Source of the DNA: Mesorhizobium sp.
GTDB lineage: Bacteria; Pseudomonadota; Alphaproteobacteria; Rhizobiales; Rhizobiaceae
Direction of reading: 5' to 3'
NCBI RefSeq assembly: GCF_017306585.1
Contig: NZ_JAFKIC010000117.1
Location: forward strand, 1 to 64,000
Length of the DNA stretch: 64,000 bases
Shown here in pieces: positions 24,819 through 33,640 of the stretch. Each line of letters begins with the position of its first letter. Within the stretch, counting starts at the first letter, position 1. The notes beneath the pieces were generated by a model, which saw nothing but the letters and a program-made list of their open reading frames with translations, had not been told where the DNA came from and ran no database searches. Both the position numbers and the translations under genes were made by a program.

Positions 24819-25871
24819 TCAGGCAACCGGCGCCGGTGCAGCGGCAGCCGTCTCCTTGCGCACCAGCGGCGCCACCCTGGTGCCATAGAGTTCGATCGCT
24901 TTCATGATCTTGGCGTGCGGCATGGTGCCGATCGCCATCTGCAGCAGAAAGCGGTCATTCCTGAAGATCCTGTGCTGGGCGACGATCTTTTCGGCGACTT
25001 GTTCCGGATTGCCGACGAACAGCGCGCCATGGGGACCGCGCGACTGGTCGAAATGCGCCCGCGATGTCGGACCCCAGCCGCGCTCGCGGCCAATGCGATT
25101 CATCACCTCGGCCTGCGGGCCGTAGAAATCGTCGGCCGCCTGTTCGGTCGTTTCGGCGATGAAGCCATGCACGTTGATGCTGGTGGCAAGGCCTGAAGGA
25201 TCGGCGCCGGCGCGTTTGGCGGCCTCGCGGTAGAGATCGAACAGCGGCGCGAACCGGGCCGGCTCGCCGCCAATGATGGCGAGCGCCAGCGGCAGGCCGA
25301 GCGCGCCGGCGCGGGCGGCCGATTGCGGCGTGCCGCCAATGGCGATCCACACCGGCAGTTTCTCCTGGAACGGCCTGGGATAGACGCCGCGGTCATTGAT
25401 CGGCGCGCGCAGATTGCCCGACCATGTGACCTTCACCTGGTCGCGGATGGCCAGCAGCAGGTCGAGCTTTTCGGCGAAGAGGTCATCATAGTCTTCCAGG
25501 TTGTAGCCGAACAGCGGGAAGGATTCGATGAACGAACCGCGCCCGGCCATAATCTCGGCGCGCCCGCCCGACAGCAGGTCGAGCGTGGCGAATTGCTGGA
25601 AGACGCGCACCGGATCATCGGAGGACAAGACGGTGACCGCGCTGGTCAGCTTGATGCGCTTTGAGTGTTCGGCGCCGGCGGCCAGCGCCACGACCGGCGC
25701 GGAGGCCGCGTAATCGGGCCGGTGATGTTCGCCCAGACCGAATACATCGAGACCGACCTGATCGGCCAGTTCGATCTCCTCGACAAGATTGCGCAGCCGT
25801 TCGTGCGGCCCGATGGCGCCCGGGCCGGGCTGCGGGCTGACGTCGGCGAAGGTGTAGAGACCGAGTTCCAT
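24819..25871 (-). CDS. LLM class flavin-dependent oxidoreductase (second)
   Basis: A 350-aa luciferase-like TIM-barrel protein. It has [16 protein letters not shown] at the N-terminus, [34 protein letters not shown] and [18 protein letters not shown]. It is only distantly like the oxidoreductase at 21672-22673 and is transcribed alone. An Ala/Pro-rich tail ends the protein. Such enzymes use reduced FMN to oxidise varied organic substrates, and none can be assigned here. Confidence 0.87.
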   Translation of the reverse strand: MELGLYTFADVSPQPGPGAIGPHERLRNLVEEIELADQVGLDVFGLGEHHRPDYAASAPVVALAAGAEHSKRIKLTSAVTVLSSDDPVRVFQQFATLDLLSGGRAEIMAGRGSFIESFPLFGYNLEDYDDLFAEKLDLLLAIRDQVKVTWSGNLRAPINDRGVYPRPFQEKLPVWIAIGGTPQSAARAGALGLPLALAIIGGEPARFAPLFDLYREAAKRAGADPSGLATSINVHGFIAETTEQAADDFYGPQAEVMNRIGRERGWGPTSRAHFDQSRGPHGALFVGNPEQVAEKIVAQHRIFRNDRFLLQMAIGTMPHAKIMKAIELYGTRVAPLVRKETAAAAPAPVA

Positions 25872-26033
25872 CTGGTGTCATCCTGGTGTGTTGATTGTTG
25901 CGCTAGAGGTAGCGACACACCCACCACGCCGCCAGAGGGGTGGCGGGTGAACAGTGCATGTCTGTTTCGGCGCAAAAGGCGTCTCCCGGCTGCAACAGCC
26001 CAGAATTTCATGGCTGGCATACCGTTTTGGCGC

Positions 26034-26061
26034 TTGAACTCCCCGTTTTCGCGCGTATGTA
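26034..26061 (+). promoter_or_regulatory. Candidate sigma70 promoter of the DUF6481 gene
   Basis: TTGAAC at 26034 and TATGTA at 26056 are separated by 16 bases, 32 bases before the start codon. The spacing is slightly short. Read by eye only. Confidence 0.3.
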
Positions 26062-26092
26062 AGCGTCGCGAATTGACTTCAGGGAAGTGGAC

Positions 26093-26521
26093 TTGGCTAT
26101 CTACAGGGAAAAAGACATTTTCGAGCGGCGCAATGCCGCGAACGAGGCAAAGAAGGCGCTTCTGGCGCGCTTCAACGCAAAGCCGGCAGCCGACGATCCA
26201 GCAGTGCTGGCGCGACAGGCCGAGCGCAAGGCTATTCTTGCGGCCCGTGAAATACGCGAGGCCGAGAAGGCCAGGCTGAAGCAGGAAAAGCTGGCCCGCG
26301 AGGCGGCCGAGAAGGCCGAGCGCGAAGCTGCGGCCGAGGCGGCGCGCATCGCCGCCGAGGAAGCGGCCGCGGCCGAGGCGAAAATCCGCGAAGCCGAGGA
26401 AACCGATCGGATTTCCCGCCTGCTCGCCGACGAAGCCGAGCGCAAGGCCAAGCGTGACGCGCGTTATGCGGCGCGCAAGGCGCGTGTCGGCAGGACGCCT
26501 CCGGGCTTTACCGGCCGCTGA
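26093..26521 (+). CDS. DUF6481 family coiled-coil protein
   Basis: A protein of about 142 aa, overwhelmingly Ala, Glu, Lys and Arg. It has a long predicted coiled coil from residue 40 to 130 (repeats such as EKARLKQEKLAREAAEKAE) between a short N-terminal IYREKDIFERRNAANEAKKA and a basic end AARKARVGRTPPG. AGGGA at 26081-26085 fits a TTG start at 26093 (spacing seven) better than the GTG at 26087, which overlaps it. The family is common in rhizobia and of unknown role. Confidence 0.75.
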   Translation: MAIYREKDIFERRNAANEAKKALLARFNAKPAADDPAVLARQAERKAILAAREIREAEKARLKQEKLAREAAEKAEREAAAEAARIAAEEAAAAEAKIREAEETDRISRLLADEAERKAKRDARYAARKARVGRTPPGFTGR

Positions 26522-26548
26522 GCGTTTCGTTCGTTTCGAGATGATGAA

Positions 26549-26573
26549 ACAGGGCTGCTTCTCGCGGCCCTGT
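26549..26573 (+). terminator. Hairpin after the DUF6481 gene
   Basis: ACAGGGC and GCCCTGT pair around an 11-base loop that can itself add two pairs, 28 bases after the stop. A short T-containing tail follows. Probably the end of the DUF6481 transcript. Confidence 0.55.
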
Positions 26574-26660
26574 CTGCGCTTGCCTGCGCTGCCCTTAAAG
26601 CGCATCGCCACGAGTGCGCAGCGATTCTGAGACAACGACATGCATCAAAACGAAGACTTG

Positions 26661-26698
26661 AAGCGCGTCGGCTGAATCCGTTTCAGCGCGACGCGCTT
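26661..26698. repeat. Dispersed GCGCGTCG-type palindrome
   Basis: AAGCGCGTCG/CGACGCGCTT (10 bp) encloses GCTGAA/TTCAGC (6 bp) with one bulged base and a 5-base loop. It lies between two convergent genes, and a related structure at 48109-48148 does the same. Rhizobial genomes carry many copies of such palindromes, so it is a repeat that may also terminate both transcripts. Confidence 0.65.
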
Positions 26699-26728
26699 TG
26701 GTTAGGCGGGCGGCCGCAGCCGGGGAAT

Positions 26729-27043
26729 TTACGCGGCAAACTTCAGCCCCATGATGCCGCAGACAATCAGTCCGATGCAGGCGAGCCTGATCGCCGTTGC
26801 GGGCTCGCCAAGCAGCCAGATGCCAAGCAGCGCCGTGCCCACGGTGCCGATACCGGTCCACACCGCATAGGCGGTGCCGACAGGCAGCGCCTTCAGCGCC
26901 AGCCCGAGCAGGGTGAGGCTGACGATCATCGACGCGACGGTCAGGACCGTCGGCACCAGCTTGGAGAAACCATCGGTGTATTTGAGGCCGATCGCCCAGC
27001 CGATTTCGAACAGGCCGGCGAAAAACAGAAGAATCCACGACAT
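26729..27043 (-). CDS. gdx: Guanidinium exporter Gdx (SugE-type SMR protein)
   Basis: A 104-aa, four-helix small multidrug resistance protein that works as an antiparallel dimer and exchanges guanidinium for protons. The essential Glu13 lies in [18 protein letters not shown], and GLKYT marks the SugE/Gdx branch rather than EmrE-type drug pumps. GGAG sits seven bases before the ATG, and an in-frame TGA just upstream fixes this start. The guanidine-II riboswitch in its leader independently supports guanidinium as substrate. Confidence 0.93.
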   Translation of the reverse strand: MSWILLFFAGLFEIGWAIGLKYTDGFSKLVPTVLTVASMIVSLTLLGLALKALPVGTAYAVWTGIGTVGTALLGIWLLGEPATAIRLACIGLIVCGIMGLKFAA

Positions 27044-27098
27044 CGAAACGCTCCATCAGAGCACCGAAACGGAGATGTCCGGATGCTCGATCAACAAT

Positions 27099-27150
27099 GG
27101 GCGGGTCGTCCCGGCCGGGATTTTAGGGAAGTGCGGGGTCGTCCCCGCGC
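27099..27150 (-). ncRNA. Guanidine-II riboswitch (mini-ykkC)
   Basis: Read on the minus strand, two hairpins lie in tandem. The first is GCGCGGGG-ACGA-CCCCGCAC (27150-27131), eight pairs with one G-U. The second is CGGG-ACGA-CCCG (27113-27102), extended by two pairs beyond a mismatch to 27116 and 27099. The 17-base linker and the two ACGA tetraloops match the ACGR-loop pair of the guanidine-II class, whose loops kiss when guanidinium binds. About 45 bases separate it from the ribosome site of gdx. Confidence 0.88.
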
Positions 27151-27189
27151 CTGGCATATAGGAGCGTCCGGACGCCCAATCAATACCAT

Positions 27190-27217
27190 ACCGGCGGCAT
27201 TGGCGAACGCCGCCGGT
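27190..27217 (-). terminator. Terminator hairpin of the small basic protein gene
   Basis: ACCGGCGGC and GCCGCCGGT form a 9-bp stem with a 10-base loop, 29 bases past the stop of the minus-strand microprotein gene and upstream of the riboswitch. No strong U-run is seen. Confidence 0.55.
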
Positions 27218-27245
27218 GTAATCCTGCCACGCAGGCGACCGAGGC

Positions 27246-27371
27246 CTACTTTTCCTTGAGGCGCATCGCCTTGACCGGCGGCGCCTTCAACGCAGGAGCA
27301 GCGGCCGGCTTCTTGGCATCCTTTTTCGGCTTGCGGGCTTCCTTGCCTGCCTTCATCGCACCTTTAGCCAT
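27246..27371 (-). CDS. Small basic Lys/Ala/Pro-rich protein, unknown
   Basis: A 41-aa protein starting MAKGAMKAGKEARKPKKDAK and ending KAPPVKAMRLKEK. Nearly a third of residues are Lys, with an Ala/Pro-rich centre like a histone H1 tail. The ATG at 27371 has a perfect GGAGG eight bases upstream, which argues for a real gene. Longer in-frame starts lack such a site. Nucleic-acid binding is plausible from charge alone. I do not recognise a named family. Confidence 0.65.
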   Translation of the reverse strand: MAKGAMKAGKEARKPKKDAKKPAAAPALKAPPVKAMRLKEK

Positions 27372-27607
27372 GATTCGTTCCTCCAGTTGCGGGACGCGAA
27401 GTGAAACAAGAGAAACGTGTGTAAGCAAGGGGATGTTTCTAGCGATGTGGCGCTCGGGACGTCTGTCAACCGGTTTGGGAGATTTATGGCGCTTCGACAG
27501 GCGGCATATGCCCTGAACGGACGGGCCGCTCATGCGTTCAGGAAGGATATGGAGCTTCGGCGGGCGGGCGGCTAAGCTCCAGGCAGCCGGATACAGCGAG
27601 GAACCGG

Positions 27608-28573
27608 ATGGCGGGGCATGGCGGGTCCAGAACGGTTATCTACGCGGCGCTCGCCGGCAATCTGGCCATCGCGCTGACCAAGTTCGCGGCCGCGTTCTTC
27701 ACCGGCAGTTCGGCGATGCTTTCCGAAGGCGTCCATTCGCTGGTCGATACCGGCAATGGCGGCCTGCTGCTCTATGGCATGCACCGCGCCGCGCGCCCCG
27801 CCGACCGTGCCCATCCGCTCGGCCACGGCCGCGAACTCTATTTCTGGAGCTTCATCGTCGCCCTGCTGGTTTTCGCACTGGGCGCCGGCGTGTCCTTCTA
27901 CGAGGGCATCGTTCACATCATGGCGCCGGAACCGGTCGCCAACGTCAAGGTGAACTATATCGTTCTTGGCCTGTCCTTCCTGTTCGAGGGCAGTTCCTGG
28001 CTGGTGGCGCTGAAGGAATTCCGCCGCGAGAAAGGCAGGCAAGGCTGGCTGCAAGCGGTACAATCGAGCAAGGACCCCAGCGTCTACACCGTGCTGTTCG
28101 AGGACAGTGCGGCACTTCTGGGCCTGATCGTCGCCTTTGCCGGCATTCTGGCGGCGGAGTTGCTGGAAATGCCGGAACTCGACGGCGCCGCTTCGATCGG
28201 CATCGCGCTTATCCTCGGCGCGACGGCGATCTTCCTGGCGCGCGAAAGCAAGGGCCTGCTGATCGGCGAGCCGGCCTCGCCCGAGGTGCAGAGAAAGGTG
28301 CTGGCGATCGCGCAGCAGGATTCGGCGGTGCAGCGGGCGAATGGCGTGGTCACCGTCCATATGGGACCCGAGGAGATCGTCACCGGCCTCAGCATCGAAT
28401 TCGAGGACCATCTGGCGGCGCCCGAGATCGAAGCCTGCGTCGAGCGCCTCGAAGCGCGCCTGAAGAAGGAAATGCCTGAGATTACGCGCCTGTTCGTCAA
28501 GCCGCAGACGTCAGGCACGTGGGAACAGCGGCGCAGGATGATCGAGGCCGCGTCGGATCCGGCTTTGGACTAG
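27608..28573 (+). CDS. Cation diffusion facilitator family transporter
   Basis: A 321-aa CDF protein. The first helices carry KFAAAFFTGSSAMLSEGVHS and LVDTGNGGLLLYG. HPLGHGRELYFWSFIVALLV starts the third helix and a cytoplasmic ferredoxin-like domain occupies the last 85 residues. The helix-2 motif HSLVDTGN is the HSxxD metal site, but the second motif in helix 5 (VLFEDSAALLGL) has E-D where Zn exporters have H-D. Metal specificity is therefore open; Zn, Mn, Fe or Co are all possible. Confidence 0.87.
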   Translation: MAGHGGSRTVIYAALAGNLAIALTKFAAAFFTGSSAMLSEGVHSLVDTGNGGLLLYGMHRAARPADRAHPLGHGRELYFWSFIVALLVFALGAGVSFYEGIVHIMAPEPVANVKVNYIVLGLSFLFEGSSWLVALKEFRREKGRQGWLQAVQSSKDPSVYTVLFEDSAALLGLIVAFAGILAAELLEMPELDGAASIGIALILGATAIFLARESKGLLIGEPASPEVQRKVLAIAQQDSAVQRANGVVTVHMGPEEIVTGLSIEFEDHLAAPEIEACVERLEARLKKEMPEITRLFVKPQTSGTWEQRRRMIEAASDPALD

Positions 28574-28641
28574 CGCCCCACCGTTGCCTTGCGGCTCCGG
28601 GCCGCTAGAATCAGGGGAATGGATTTTTCGGAGGAGCGACG

Positions 28642-29046
28642 ATGAAGATCGACGGCGGGTGCCATTGCGGCGCTATTACCTATGAAGCGGAGGTCGATCC
28701 GGAAAAGACCTCGATCTGCCACTGCACGGATTGCCAGCAACTGACCGGCACCGCCTTTCGCGTCACCGTTCCCGCGCCCGAGGAGAATTACCGGATCACA
28801 AGCGGCGAGCCGAAAATCTACATCAAGACCGGCGGCAGCGGGGCCAAGCGCGCCCAGGCCTTCTGTGGCAATTGCGGTTCGCATCTCTACGCGACATCGG
28901 TTGGGGACGGTCCGAAAGTGTACGGGATCAGGGCGGGGACCGCCCGGCAGCGCGAGGACCTGGTCCCGCGTCAGCAGAAATGGCATCGTTCGGCGCTGCA
29001 TTGGCTGCCCGATTTCGAGATCGCCACGGTCGAGGGAGAGCGCTGA
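28642..29046 (+). CDS. GFA family protein (glutathione-dependent formaldehyde-activating fold)
   Basis: A 134-aa zinc protein. The cysteine pairs typical of the family are present: GGCHCGAITY, CHCTDCQQLTG and AFCGNCGSHLYA. Some relatives bind S-hydroxymethylglutathione, but most GFA-domain proteins have unknown roles. It is followed after 62 bases by a methyltransferase on the same strand. Confidence 0.88.
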   Translation: MKIDGGCHCGAITYEAEVDPEKTSICHCTDCQQLTGTAFRVTVPAPEENYRITSGEPKIYIKTGGSGAKRAQAFCGNCGSHLYATSVGDGPKVYGIRAGTARQREDLVPRQQKWHRSALHWLPDFEIATVEGER

Positions 29047-29108
29047 AGCGCTCCCTCTCGAATTCCGGACATTTGGCAGTGGCGCAGCATGGAACGAAGG
29101 GGGTCGCG

Positions 29109-29921
29109 ATGCTCGAAGCCGACAAGCTCTTTGCAGGCTCTATTCCGGAAAACTACGACCGCTACATGGTGCCGTTGATCTTTGCGCCTTACGCGCGGGA
29201 CATGGCTGAGCGGGTCGCCGCCTTCTCGCCAAATGCCGTGCTGGAGATCGCGGCGGGCACCGGCGTCGTCACCCGCGCACTGGCGCCCGGCCTCTCGCCC
29301 GGCGCGCGCTATGTCGTGACCGATCTCAACCAGCCGATGCTCGATTACGCGGCTTCGCGGCAGGCCGCCGACAGCCGCATAGAATGGCGTCAGGCGGACG
29401 CCATGGCGCTGCCGTTCGAGGACGCTGCCTTCGATGCCGTCTGCTGCCAGTTCGGCGCGATGTTCTTTCCAGACCGTGTCGCCGCCTACCGGGAAGCGAG
29501 GCGGGTGCTGAGACCGGGGGGACATTTCATTTTCAACGTGTGGGATCGGATCGAGGACAACGTCTTCGCCGACGACGTGACGAAGGCCCTTGCGAGGATT
29601 TTCCCCGAAGATCCGCCGCGTTTCCTGGCGCGCACGCCGCACGGCTACCATGACACGGCCCTGATCCGCCGCGATCTGGCCGACGCCGGCTTCTCCGGCG
29701 CAACGGTCGACACGAAAGCCGAAGAGAGCCGCGCATCCTCGCCCGACCTGCCGGCCATGGCGTTTTGCAGGGGCACTGTTCTTCGCACCGAGATCGAGGC
29801 CCGGAAGCCAGGCGGACTGGATGCGGCGACGGACTATGCGGCGGCCGCCATTGCCGACAGGCACGGCAGCGGCGAGGTCGCCGCGAAGATCCAGGCGCAT
29901 GTCATCGTGGCGGCTGTGTAA
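29109..29921 (+). CDS. Class I SAM-dependent methyltransferase
   Basis: A 270-aa UbiE/Methyltransf_11-like enzyme. Motif I is VLEIAAGTGVVTRAL, the acidic strand-2 end is VVTDLNQPMLDYA, motif post-I includes WRQADAMALPFEDAAFDAV, and REARRVLRPGGHFIFNVWD follows. The ATG at 29109 starts MLEADKLFAGSIPENYDRYM, the usual N-terminus of this group. The substrate is unknown. Confidence 0.85.
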   Translation: MLEADKLFAGSIPENYDRYMVPLIFAPYARDMAERVAAFSPNAVLEIAAGTGVVTRALAPGLSPGARYVVTDLNQPMLDYAASRQAADSRIEWRQADAMALPFEDAAFDAVCCQFGAMFFPDRVAAYREARRVLRPGGHFIFNVWDRIEDNVFADDVTKALARIFPEDPPRFLARTPHGYHDTALIRRDLADAGFSGATVDTKAEESRASSPDLPAMAFCRGTVLRTEIEARKPGGLDAATDYAAAAIADRHGSGEVAAKIQAHVIVAAV

Positions 29922-29939
29922 CCGCCGAGGGCCACAAGC

Positions 29940-31205
29940 TCAGTCGTCACCCTCAACGACCCTCAGTCTCAACTGCCCGGTCTTGGAGTCGGCGGCGCGG
30001 GTCGCGCTGTCCACCCTTGCGGTCGGCTGCCGCGCCGGCGCCTCGGCATCACCATCGCCCTGCCCGCCGAACTCCAGCGCCTCGATCTTCTGGCCGCGTT
30101 TGGTCACCTTCGAGGTCGAGACGAGGATGTCCTCGATGTCCTTGGCCGACTGGGCGAAATGACCCTGCAGCTTGCGCACACGCTCGTCGACGCGCGCGAC
30201 ATCTTCCATCAGCCGGATCACCTCGCCCTGGATCAGATGCGCCTGCTCGCGCATGCGGGCGTCCTTGAGGATCGCCTGGATGACCTGGATCGACAACATC
30301 AGCAGCGACGGCGAGACGATGACGACGCGGGCCCGGTGCGCCTTCTGCACGACGGCCTCGAAATTCTCGTGGATTTCGGCGAACACCGATTCCGAAGGCA
30401 CGAACATGAAGGCGGTGTCCTGCGTCTCACCCTGGATCAGATATTTTTCGGCGATATCGCGAATATGCACCTCGATGTCGCGGCGGAAGGCCTGCGCCGC
30501 CCCCCGTTGCAGGTCGGGACCATCCGACGCGCGGATGGCGTTCCAGGCCTCTAGCGGGAACTTGGCGTCGATGGCGAGCGAGGGCGCGCTGTTGGGCATC
30601 CTGATCAGGCAGTCCGGCCGGCTGCCATTCGACAGGGTTGCCTGGAACTCATAGGCGCCATGCGGCAGACCGTCGGCAACGATCGCCTCCATGCGTGACT
30701 GGCCGAAGGCGCCGCGCGTCTGCTTGTTGGAGAGGATCGCCTGCAACTGCACGACCTGGCCGGCGAGCGACTGGATGTTGCCTTGCGCGGTGTCGATGAC
30801 GGCCAGCCGCTCCTGCAGTCTGGCAAGGCTCTCATGCGTCGACTTCGTCTGTTCGGTCATGGTCTGGCCGATGCGGCCGGTCATGGCGTCGAGGCGCTGG
30901 CCGATCGACTGCGTCAGCTCCGCCTGGCGGGCGCCGAACACTTCGGCGATGGCGCCCATGCGGCCCTGCATTTCCGCCTGCGCCTGCAGAATGCCGGCCA
31001 TGCGCGCCTCGGCGTCGCGGGCATGGTCGGCGGCTTCGGCCGCGGCGACGGCGCGCGCCCTGCCCGACCGCCACAAGGCGATGACCAGCGCCACGAACAG
31101 GCCGAAAAATAGCAGCGCGCCGAAAGCCAGCGCGTGGCCAAGCGTGACGGTGGACGCTCCCAACCGGGCGACAGGTTCCGAAAGGATGGTGCTCATGTCA
31201 TTCAT
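29940..31205 (-). CDS. rmuC: DNA recombination protein RmuC
   Basis: A 421-aa protein with one N-terminal membrane helix (residues 22-45), a coiled coil to about residue 165 and a RmuC nuclease-like domain from there (LSNGSRPDCLIRMP, APSLAIDAKFPLEAW, QDTAFMFVPSESVFAEIHE). Loss of RmuC in E. coli raises inversion at short inverted repeats, which is apt in a region full of palindromes. The ATG at 31205 is the family-like start. It is divergent from def. Confidence 0.92.
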   Translation of the reverse strand: MNDMSTILSEPVARLGASTVTLGHALAFGALLFFGLFVALVIALWRSGRARAVAAAEAADHARDAEARMAGILQAQAEMQGRMGAIAEVFGARQAELTQSIGQRLDAMTGRIGQTMTEQTKSTHESLARLQERLAVIDTAQGNIQSLAGQVVQLQAILSNKQTRGAFGQSRMEAIVADGLPHGAYEFQATLSNGSRPDCLIRMPNSAPSLAIDAKFPLEAWNAIRASDGPDLQRGAAQAFRRDIEVHIRDIAEKYLIQGETQDTAFMFVPSESVFAEIHENFEAVVQKAHRARVVIVSPSLLMLSIQVIQAILKDARMREQAHLIQGEVIRLMEDVARVDERVRKLQGHFAQSAKDIEDILVSTSKVTKRGQKIEALEFGGQGDGDAEAPARQPTARVDSATRAADSKTGQLRLRVVEGDD

Positions 31206-31308
31206 GGCGACAGCATAGCCGATTCGTCGGGCTGGCACAGATCAAAGCGTGAACGTATGCCGGCCAACCCGGTTGACGCGTTCCGCTGGAGGTCTTAGGT
31301 GGGACGCC

Positions 31309-31839
31309 ATGCCGATCAAGCCGCTCATCATCCTTCCCGATCCCATCCTGCGCCAGGTTTCCAAGCCGGTGGAACGCGTCGACGCGCCGTTGCGCAGTTT
31401 AGCCGACGACATGCTGGCGACGATGTATGACGCGCCCGGCATCGGACTGGCGGCGATCCAGATCGGCGAGCCGCTGCGCATGCTGGTGATCGACCTCGCC
31501 AAGGAAGACGAAACGCCCGCGCCGCATGTGTTCATAAATCCGGAAGTCCTGGAAAGCGCCGAGGCGCGTTCGGTCTATGAGGAAGGCTGCCTGTCGATCC
31601 CCGACTACTATGCCGAGGTCGAACGCCCCGCTTCTGTCCGGGTCAGATATCTCGACCGCGACGGCAAGCTGCAGGAGATGGAAGCCGAAGGCCTGATGGC
31701 GACCTGCCTGCAGCATGAGATCGACCACCTCAACGGCGTGCTGTTCATCGACCACATCTCGAAGTTGAAACGCGACATGGTGGTGAAGAAGTTCAAGAAG
31801 CTGGCCAAGGACAAGGCGCCCGGCAAACTTGTGGGATAG
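31309..31839 (+). CDS. def: Peptide deformylase
   Basis: A 176-aa metalloenzyme removing the N-formyl group from new proteins. All three motifs are seen: [18 protein letters not shown] with the metal Cys, and [16 protein letters not shown] with both His ligands and the catalytic Glu. The start [15 protein letters not shown] at 31309 is the conserved one. In rhizobia def normally leads directly into fmt; here a toxin-antitoxin pair intervenes. Confidence 0.96.
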   Translation: MPIKPLIILPDPILRQVSKPVERVDAPLRSLADDMLATMYDAPGIGLAAIQIGEPLRMLVIDLAKEDETPAPHVFINPEVLESAEARSVYEEGCLSIPDYYAEVERPASVRVRYLDRDGKLQEMEAEGLMATCLQHEIDHLNGVLFIDHISKLKRDMVVKKFKKLAKDKAPGKLVG

Positions 31840-31900
31840 ACGCGACGTGATCGGCCCTCGCTCGATCATTAGCTATCTTCGAATTTAGTTGAGCGTAAGG

Positions 31901-31933
31901 CCGCAGGTTGATATCATTGATATCAACCTGCGG
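31901..31933. promoter_or_regulatory. 33-bp palindromic operator of the fitAB pair
   Basis: Arms of 16 bp (CCGCAGGTTGATATCA and its exact complement) flank a single central T at 31917. The right arm runs into the GGAGA ribosome site of fitA. Position and size match the inverted-repeat operators bound by FitAB/VapBC complexes for autoregulation. It also contains two GATATC hexamers. Confidence 0.8.
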
Positions 31934-31941
31934 AGAAGCCC

Positions 31942-32229
31942 ATGGGCGATATGCTGATCAGAGACATTCCTGACCCCTTGAAGCGCGAGATCGAGCAAGC
32001 TGCGCGCAAGGGCGGGCAGAGCTTGTCCGGGAAAGCGATCGATCTTTTACGCAAAGGCATGGTCGCCGAGAGAGATGCCAAGCCCGAACCGGGCCTTTCC
32101 GCGTGGGACGCCATTCGTTCCGCATTCGCGACTGAAAACGCGATCGGCGATGAGTTTTCGCAGATCATGGATGAAATCGAAGCAGACAGGAAACGCGACT
32201 TCGGTCGTCCGATCGAGGATTTCGAGTGA
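31942..32229 (+). CDS. fitA: FitA-like ribbon-helix-helix antitoxin
   Basis: A 95-aa antitoxin. The N-terminus MLIRDIPDPLKREIEQAARK with SLSGKAIDLLRKG has the ribbon-helix-helix pattern of FitA. The acidic C-terminus (DEFSQIMDEIEADRK to RPIEDFE) would thread into the toxin's active site. GGAGA is five bases upstream. The stop overlaps the toxin GTG start by four bases, the usual antitoxin-first layout. Confidence 0.85.
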   Translation: MGDMLIRDIPDPLKREIEQAARKGGQSLSGKAIDLLRKGMVAERDAKPEPGLSAWDAIRSAFATENAIGDEFSQIMDEIEADRKRDFGRPIEDFE

Positions 32230-32651
32230 TCGTCCTAGACACCAACGTCATTTCCGAAACGAGCAGGACGGCACCCGACGCAAACGTGGTCGAATGGTTT
32301 CGCAAGCAGGAGCTGCTTGACCTCTATCTGTGTGGCCCTGTCGTCATGGAGCAATCTTTCGGCGCTGAACGGTTTTTGAACAAGACCGGCTCCGATCGCC
32401 ATGTGCGCGCTCTCGATCACCTGATTTCCAAGCAGTTCTCCGGCCGGACCGTTGAATTTGCCGGTTCCATCCCCCGGCTCGCCGGCAAGCTCCGGGCGGA
32501 TCGGGAACGGATCGGGCGCCCGATCAGCCTTGCTGACGCCATGATCGCCGCAATCTGCCTGGCGCATGACGCCACGCTCGCGACACGCAATGTCCGCGAC
32601 TTCGACGGGCTTGACCTGAAGCTCGTAAACCCGTTTGAACCAAGCGCGTGA
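32226..32651 (+). CDS. fitB: FitB-like PIN-domain toxin (VapC family)
   Basis: A 141-aa PIN ribonuclease. The acidic metal site is intact: Asp5 in [11 protein letters not shown], Glu42 in [11 protein letters not shown], Asp104 in [13 protein letters not shown] and Asp125 in [12 protein letters not shown]. Such toxins cleave RNA, often tRNA or rRNA, and are held inactive by the antitoxin. The start is GTG within the antitoxin stop. The gene ends 35 bases before fmt, so read-through would co-transcribe fmt. Confidence 0.87.
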   Translation: MIVLDTNVISETSRTAPDANVVEWFRKQELLDLYLCGPVVMEQSFGAERFLNKTGSDRHVRALDHLISKQFSGRTVEFAGSIPRLAGKLRADRERIGRPISLADAMIAAICLAHDATLATRNVRDFDGLDLKLVNPFEPSA

Positions 32652-32686
32652 GCTGGCTAACAGCACAACAGGATATAGAAAGAAAA

Positions 32687-33640
32687 ATGCCCCTTCGCGT
32701 CATCTTTATGGGCACGCCGGAGTTTTCGGTGCCGACGCTGCGCGCGATCGCCGAGGCCGGCCATCAGATAGCGGCGGTCTACACGCAACCGCCACGTGCG
32801 GCCGGTAGGCGTGGGCTGGAACTGACGCCGTCGCCGGTGCAGCGCGAAGCCGAGCGGCTGGGCATCGAGGTGCGCACGCCGACATCGCTCAAGGGCGAGG
32901 CCGAGCAGGCCGCTTTCCGTGCGCTTGGCGCCGATATCGCCGTGGTCGTCGCCTACGGCCTGCTGCTGCCGAAGGCTGTCCTGGACGCACCCCGGCTTGG
33001 CTGCATCAACGGCCACGCGTCGCTGCTGCCGCGCTGGCGCGGTGCCGCGCCCATCCAGCGCGCCATCATGGCAGGAGACGCCGAGACGGGCATGATGGTG
33101 ATGCGCATGGAGGAGGGCCTCGATACGGGACCGGTGGGACTGGTTGAAAAATGCGCCATCGACCCCGATATGACAGCCGGCGATCTGCATGATCGGCTGA
33201 TGAGCATCGGCGCCGCGCTGATTGTGGAAGCGCTGGCCGGGCTGGAACGGGACACCCTCGGATTTACCGTGCAAGCGGCGGAAGGGGTGACTTACGCCAG
33301 AAAAATCGATAAATCCGAGACGCGCGTGGATTGGACACGGCCCGCTGTCGAGGTCCACAACCACATTCGCGGCCTGTCGCCCTTTCCCGGCGCCTGGTGC
33401 GAAATTGACATTGGCGGCCGCCAGGAACGGCTGAAACTGCTTCGCTCGACACTATCGGATGGCGTGTCGCCTTCGCTGGATTCGAGCGAGTCGGGAGGAA
33501 TTCTCGATGACCGGCTGACGGTCGCCTGCGGGGCGGGCGCGATCAGGCTGGTCGAAGTTCAACGCGCGGGCGGAAGGCCCGCCGCCGCGTCGGAATTCCT
33601 GCGCGGAGCCAAGATCGAAAAAGGAATGAAGTTGTCATGA
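32687..33640 (+). CDS. fmt: Methionyl-tRNA formyltransferase
   Basis: A 317-aa enzyme that formylates initiator Met-tRNA. N-terminal [18 protein letters not shown], the folate-binding and active-site [20 protein letters not shown] (Asn, His) and [12 protein letters not shown] are present, followed by the C-terminal tRNA-binding barrel ([12 protein letters not shown] onward). The start MPLRVIF at 32687 is the conserved one, preceded by a weak AGAAAG. The next gene starts within its stop (ATGA). Confidence 0.95.
   Translation: MPLRVIFMGTPEFSVPTLRAIAEAGHQIAAVYTQPPRAAGRRGLELTPSPVQREAERLGIEVRTPTSLKGEAEQAAFRALGADIAVVVAYGLLLPKAVLDAPRLGCINGHASLLPRWRGAAPIQRAIMAGDAETGMMVMRMEEGLDTGPVGLVEKCAIDPDMTAGDLHDRLMSIGAALIVEALAGLERDTLGFTVQAAEGVTYARKIDKSETRVDWTRPAVEVHNHIRGLSPFPGAWCEIDIGGRQERLKLLRSTLSDGVSPSLDSSESGGILDDRLTVACGAGAIRLVEVQRAGGRPAAASEFLRGAKIEKGMKLS

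Noticed and set aside
28731-29108. N-terminal extension of the methyltransferase through the GFA gene
   Set aside because: The extension is a shadow of GFA coding sequence; the methyltransferase family begins at 29109.
31840-32686. Mobile element carrying the fitAB pair
   Set aside because: No transposase, terminal repeats or target duplication were found around the pair; the only palindrome is the operator-like repeat.
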